Of a stretch of DNA of 64,000 bases, positions 59,601 through 64,000 are shown piece by piece; positions within the stretch are counted from its first letter, which is position 1, and every line of letters begins with the position of its first letter. This DNA is from Luzula sylvatica. Lineage: Eukaryota > Streptophyta > Magnoliopsida > Poales > Juncaceae. The DNA lies in the NCBI GenBank assembly GCA_946800325.1, contig OX326957.1:63183570-63247569 (forward strand), in the 5' to 3' direction. A program made the position numbers and the translations under genes. The notes under the pieces are model-generated. The model was not told the origin of the DNA. It did not search any database and saw nothing but the letters and a program-made list of their open reading frames with translations.

Positions 59601-59993
59601 CTTCAGATGCATCCGCGACCGAGGTGCTACGACTCACGATGGATACGAGTAGAGGAGTTCGCACTTTGTGGCTCTTCGTTGTGATCAAACCGAAGAAGTA
59701 AACGAGTAATAGGTTGTGGAAGCGTGTGGGCATGGGACGCACGAAGACAACCGGAGACGTGTCCAAACGGTGGGAAACGTGTGGTATGGGACGCACGGGC
59801 TAGTCACCAACGTGACACCAGAGAAGAGAAGGATGCAAGCAATCAACCCGTCATGCGTGATCAATTTCACGCTGGTAATCGTCTATCCTACTTTGCATCA
59901 TACTCTCGAAGTCGAGGCGTGATCTCGGGATTTGGGAACCGGACCGGGCCTTCATATCCGCTGCGCGGGCCCGGGGACGGATATTTCCCTAGA
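56630..59993 (+). mobile_element. Internally deleted LTR element with target duplication AAAAG
   Basis: A partial 5' LTR (56,630 to about 57,133) starts TGAAGGAAATACAG. The interior (about 57,134-58,145) keeps decayed gag (HSIDKLIPKLHEM), GAG-pre-integrase (FFWHCRHDHI) and integrase pieces. The 3' LTR is about 58,146-59,993, missing its first part and split by a nested LTR. Target duplication AAAAG at 56,625-56,629 and 59,994-59,998. The right end is TAGA instead of CA. A roughly 45-bp tandem duplication lies at 57,808-57,880. Confidence 0.78.
58648..59605 (-). mobile_element. Nested solo LTR, target duplication GATGC
   Basis: A 958-bp LTR of the same family but opposite orientation, inserted in the 3' LTR of the deleted element. 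Target duplication GATGC at 58,643-58,647 and 59,606-59,610. The host LTR sequence continues exactly on the far side (ATCCGCGACCGAGG). Confidence 0.9.
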
Positions 59994-61277
59994 AAAAGTA
60001 GGTTTGATTATCAACATTAGACACTGTGCTTTCGGTATTGATATTATATATGGATTTGTAATTATTCAGATCTAGCACGTAGAGACCATTTTCTAATAAA
60101 ACATTTCCATAGAAAATTTCTCCTTTACGGATAGTACAATTATTATCTTCTGTAATAAATTTATAATCATCCAAAGCTAATCTTGAAATAGAAATAATAT
60201 TCCTGTTCATAACAGGTACATAACAACAATTGGTCAATTCTAACACAAATCCATTAGGTACAGTTAAATGATAATCTCCTACGGCTAATGCAGCAACTCT
60301 TGCTCCATTTCCCACGCGTAGGTTCATTTCTCCTTTAGCTAATTTTCTTCTACTTCGTAGTGCCTGCATATCTCTATATATGTGAGTACCACATCCGGTA
60401 TATAATACCCAATTTGACAAAGTAGATAAATTAATTTCAATACCTGAGGCACTTGCTGACACTGTTTTCTTCTTTACTTCTTCCAAGTAAAGTGGGCAGT
60501 TTCTTTTCCAATGGCCATCCTTATGACAATGGAAACAAGTGGTCAGTTCAGATTTCTTGATCTTTGATTTGGGCAACACCTTGCCCTTACCATTGTTCTT
60601 GCCTTTGAACTTCTTCTTGAACTTTCCCTTTTGAACCATCAAAACTTCGTTGGCATCAGATGCCTTGAAGTCTCCGGACTTATTGGTAGCCTCAAAATTC
60701 TTGAGCATACCATGTAATTCCGGTATTGTTTTATCCATAGAGTGCATGTTGTAGTTAGAAACAAACTGTGCGAAATTTGGAGTCAAGGACTCAAGAATTA
60801 AGTCAGTTTCCATCTCATGGCTGACTTTCGCACCTAGTATCTCAAGATGATCGACATATCCTTTCATCTTCAAAACATGCGCACTCACAGATGTACCATG
60901 GACCATTTTGCAGTTGAACACGCCTTGTGGGTGTTAAACCTCTCAAGTCTGGCTTGCTCTTGGAACATTTCCTTGAGCTGTCTGTTCATAACATATGCAT
61001 GTGAATCAACAAACTGCTTTTGAAGATCCGATGACATAGTAGCCAACATGAGACATGTTACTTCAACATCATCATCTATGAACTTTTCATAGTATTCTTG
61101 GTCCACATGGTCAGCATCTGCTGGTAGTTCTTCAGTCGGGAGAGGCTCATCAAGAACATAACCCTTATGTTCAGCCCTAAGAACAATTCTTAGATTTCGC
61201 TCCCAATCCATAAAGTTTTTACCATTCAACTTCTCCTTCTCAAGGAGAGATCGCAAATTTAAACTGTTTGAAGACAT
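59994..61277 (-). pseudogene. Copia gag and protease
   Basis: ATG at 61,277 (MSSNSLNLRSLLEKEKLNG), gag core LMLATMSSDLQKQF; a frameshift near 60,910; then SNYNMHSMDKTIPELHGML and an intact zinc knuckle C-FH-C-HKDG-H-WKRN-C. The protease motif reads WVLYTGCGTHI: Tyr replaces the catalytic Asp of DTG, so protease would be inactive. The frame runs to QTYF, where the inserted element interrupts it. Confidence 0.85.
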
Positions 61278-61404
61278 TTTCCTACATGGAATAAAATGTG
61301 CAAAATTAATACATTTATAGATGATAGCATTTATGTTTTAGTTCATTTAAAATACTCCCACTATTTTTTATCAAATCAACAACCCTCACTGTGTTGGTTC
61401 GGAT
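61278..61404 (-). other. Copia leader remnant
   Basis: Sequence upstream of the gag ATG, ending where the next LTR was inserted at 61,405. Similar to 34,591-34,700. Confidence 0.5.
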
Positions 61405-62456
61405 TGAAGGAAATACAGTTTCGGATCAACCGTAGAAGTGTACACAAGGATAAACGAATGTAAGGGTACATTCGTGGTCATATCTTTCAGTAGGAAAGTC
61501 CAATTTGAATGGTTAAAATTGGGTTAGAGAGATAATAAGATTATCTACAACCTTCATGTAGAAATATATTTCATATGAACGAAGTGTCAGTGTCGTTTCT
61601 ATGAAATACCGAAATGGTGCAACAGTATGACATACAGTTAGTAAAACGGTCATAACTGTTGCATACGAATTCCAATTGGGCCAGGCAAAATTGGGTTGGG
61701 TAGATAATAAGATTATCTACAACTTTCATGTAGGTTGATTTTCTGTCAGAGGAATTTATCAATTTCGTATGGACAGAATACTAAACAGATTCATGCATCT
61801 TCCTGTGTGAAAGAGTGCATATTGGATATACATGTCTTTTGGCCAATCCTAATCCTATGTGATATAAATAGGATAATTCCCTCTCATCTAAAGACCAGAT
61901 CGATCATTCAGATGAATCTTTGGTATTATTCAGAATAATCCAGAAATATAAAGAGACATCTTTCAAGAGAATGAAAGAGTGTGACGAGAGAAAGACCGAG
62001 AAAAAGGAGTTTTTCTCGGTGTAGAGAATTCATCTAATCAAGCAAGTTCGCCGGTGCAACGTCTAGGCAGTTGCATCCACGACCGATGAACTCCGACTCA
62101 CGGTGGATACAAGTAGATGAGCGACACTTGTGGCTCTTCGATTGTGATCAAACCGAAGGAGCAAAACTGTTGGCTGTGGAAGAGTGTGGATGTGGGACGC
62201 ACGAAAGACAACCGGAGGCGTTTCAAGACGGTGGGAGACGTGTGGTATGGGACGCACGGGCTAGTCACCAACGTGACACCGGAGAAGGAAAGGATGCGAG
62301 CGATCAACCCGTCATGCGTGATCAATTTCACGCTGGTAATCGTCTATCCTTCTATTGCATCGTACCCTCGAAGTCATGGCGTGATCTTGGATTTAGGAAA
62401 CCGGACCGGGCCTTCATATCCGCTGCGCGGACCCGGGGTCGGGCGAATTCCCAATA
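61405..62456 (+). repeat. 5' LTR of an element that continues past the window
   Basis: Begins TGAAGGAAATACAG, ends AATTCCCAATA (last C changed to T), 1052 bp. TATA box at 61,863-61,870. Two AGATAATAAGATTATCT palindromes at about 61,529-61,545 and 61,701-61,717. A primer-binding site follows, so it is a 5' LTR. Confidence 0.88.
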
Positions 62457-62457
62457 G

Positions 62458-62469
62458 TGGTATCAGAGC
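62458..62469 (+). promoter_or_regulatory. Primer-binding site (initiator tRNA-Met)
   Basis: TGGTATCAGAGC one base after the LTR end; complementary to the 3' end of initiator tRNA-Met. Confidence 0.9.
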
Positions 62470-64000
62470 GATCGCCATCGATTCGAGGGTCGAATCATAG
62501 TCGTATATATGATGTACGCACGGGTTATCAAAGTTCGTACCCGTTTGCATGATGATAGATATAGATATTCCAATTTCGTAAAAAATCACAAGTAGAATTC
62601 ACTAGAGATCAATCAAAAGTTGATTGGGAGTATCTAGGAATTATCGTGAAAAGGTTTCATGATTTATCGTTTCAGAAACCAGCGAAAACGGAAGAAACGG
62701 CAAAATCTGCAGAAAATTAGAATACGAAATAGTGAATAAAACTAAGATAATTTTCAGTGAGAAACTCCAAATTGATTGGATCAAATTGGCGTAGTTAGAT
62801 AATGAGATTATCTATGACTTTGATACAGAAAGTTTTTTCATTTGAACGAATTATCAGTGTCGTTTTATGGAATACCGAAAGGGTGCGACTGTTTGACATA
62901 CAGAGACTAAAACGTCCGTATATGTCGTATCGAAACTCCAATTGAGTCAAATCCAATTGGTTTAGTAAGATAATAATATTATCTAGAACTTTGGTTCACG
63001 TTCAAAGTCGTTTGGAACAATTTAATATTTTCGTTTCAACAGAATACTGAAAAGGTGTCCGTAGTTTTCTGGTTGAAAAGGTGTCTATTGGATATACTTA
63101 CATTTTCGTTTGTCCGTATTTTACTAAAATTGGCCTAATTTTCAGTGGGGAACTCCAAATTGATAGGATCAAATTGGGTTCGTTAGATAATTAGATTATC
63201 TATGACTTTGATATAGAAAGTATTTTCATTTGGACGAATTATCAATGTCGTTTGAATGAAATACCGAAAGGTTGGGACTGTTTGACATACAGTTAGTAAA
63301 ATGTCCGTAATTTTCGTATCCGAATTCCAATCGAGTCCAATCCACAGGGGTTGGAAAGATAATAAGATTATCTAGAACTTTTGTTCACATTCAAAGTCGG
63401 TTCGAACGATTTAAGATTTTCGTTTCAACTGAATACTGAAGGGGTGCAAGCATTTTTCTGTTTGAAAAGGTGTATATTATATATACATACCTTTTGGCAT
63501 ATCTTTATCTCTAATCAATTAATTCAATCATACTAGCATATAGATTAGTATTTATTTAGAATAATTACTCTCCCTATATAAATCATATGCATTTCAAAAT
63601 CTTGTGATAGTGATATAATATGATTATGTCACGAATTATTTAAACATGAAAGTCATGATTCCTCATAATATTTAAGTCGTGGAAATGCCTTCCATGTCCA
63701 CATCCATCGAGATTGGTATGACATAATCCGTGGTTTCAGGCCATAGTCGGACACGTATTATTGTATGTATTGATGCGGGTGGTAAGCGTTAATTGGGGAC
63801 TCACGTAGGTTCAGGCCATAGTCGGGCACGTGAGTAGTTCAATTGAACGATACGTTGGATATGGTTGTGACTTAACCGTCCAAGCTAATCCGATTAGAGT
63901 TCGGGGCATAGATAGAATGCACACACGGAATTGGGATTGTATATGATACGATCCACCATCGAAATTCTATAAAGGTTCAAGAGTCGTATATGATACGATT
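62470..64000 (+). other. Leader of the right-edge LTR element, with tandem LTR-like modules
   Basis: No gag start yet within the window. 62,741-63,120 and 63,137-63,510 are two imperfect copies of a roughly 370-bp unit, themselves related to the U3 region of the LTR (GATAATGAGATTATCT, TATCAGTGTCGTTT, ATACCGAAAGG, ACAGAATACTGAA). 63,738-63,835 carries a short direct repeat (TTCAGGCCATAGTCGG). Confidence 0.6.

Larger units (their letters stand above)
53329..61277 (-). mobile_element. Ty1/copia element interrupted by three insertions
   Basis: Gag (61,277-59,994), then integrase to RT (56,629-54,921), then RT end (53,490-53,329). Two insertions break it: a deleted LTR element at 56,630-59,993 (target duplication AAAAG) and a MITE at 53,494-54,917 (TTA). 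A solo LTR lies within each of these, the outer one being 53,762-54,788. Joining across each target duplication restores the reading frame, so order and orientation are certain. RNase H and 3' LTR were lost at the CA tract, and the 5' leader is cut by another LTR at 61,405. Confidence 0.85.

Noticed and set aside
62071..62500. Overlapping 127-128-codon frames in the LTR
   Set aside because: Similar frames appear wherever this LTR occurs (for example 53,686-54,148) and are unrelated to gag or pol; they reflect the GC-rich R-U5 region.

Overview
This is nuclear DNA of a flowering plant: intron-containing laccase genes, Ty1/copia LTR retrotransposons primed from initiator tRNA-Met, LINE, hAT, MITE and CACTA-like remnants, very AT-rich spacers and long microsatellites. 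I cannot name the species.

Layout. (1) About 444-13,250 and 39,621-52,650 are two direct copies of one segmental duplication. Each carries a complete six-exon laccase gene on the minus strand (1929-4275 and 42,952-45,298), with a LINE-type ORF1 remnant downstream and AT-rich intergenic DNA upstream. The copies share intron positions, exon lengths and conserved copper ligands, but their spacers hold different insertions, so each copy gives the empty site for insertions in the other: an array of MITEs between (TA)n tracts in copy 1; a solo LTR, a 2.2-kb foldback and a hAT element in copy 2. (2) 13,260-18,110 is a degraded region with exon-like pieces (a prolyl-oligopeptidase-like exon, an unidentified split minus-strand gene) ending at a CACTA-type terminus. 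(3) 18,111-28,634 is a Sirevirus-like Ty1/copia element with an extra envelope-like ORF, several polypurine tracts and many GTTCGAAC palindromes. Its middle has been replaced by the 3' half of a second copia element. (4) 28,635-35,000 holds fragments of host genes (UDP-glucose 4-epimerase, a golgin-like first exon spliced to APC1-like exons) and a complete short LTR element (31,054-33,657) with apparently identical LTRs, a perfect target duplication and an unrecognised Cys/His-rich ORF. (5) 35,027-39,620 is a degenerate copia element lying against the left edge of the second duplication copy. (6) 53,000-64,000 is another copia element interrupted by a Tourist-like MITE, itself interrupted by a solo LTR, and by a deleted LTR element containing another solo LTR. 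The 5' end of a further element runs off the right edge.

Only the two laccases look like working host genes. They should act in the cell wall, oxidising phenolics. The rest is a layered record of transposition: the target duplications at 40,411, 53,491, 56,625, 58,643 and 31,049 allow an insertion order to be read. The best candidates for something undescribed are the short LTR element with the Cys/His ORF, the golgin/APC1 exon chimera and the palindrome clusters of the Sirevirus-like element. All identifications come from reading the sequence; no database search was run.
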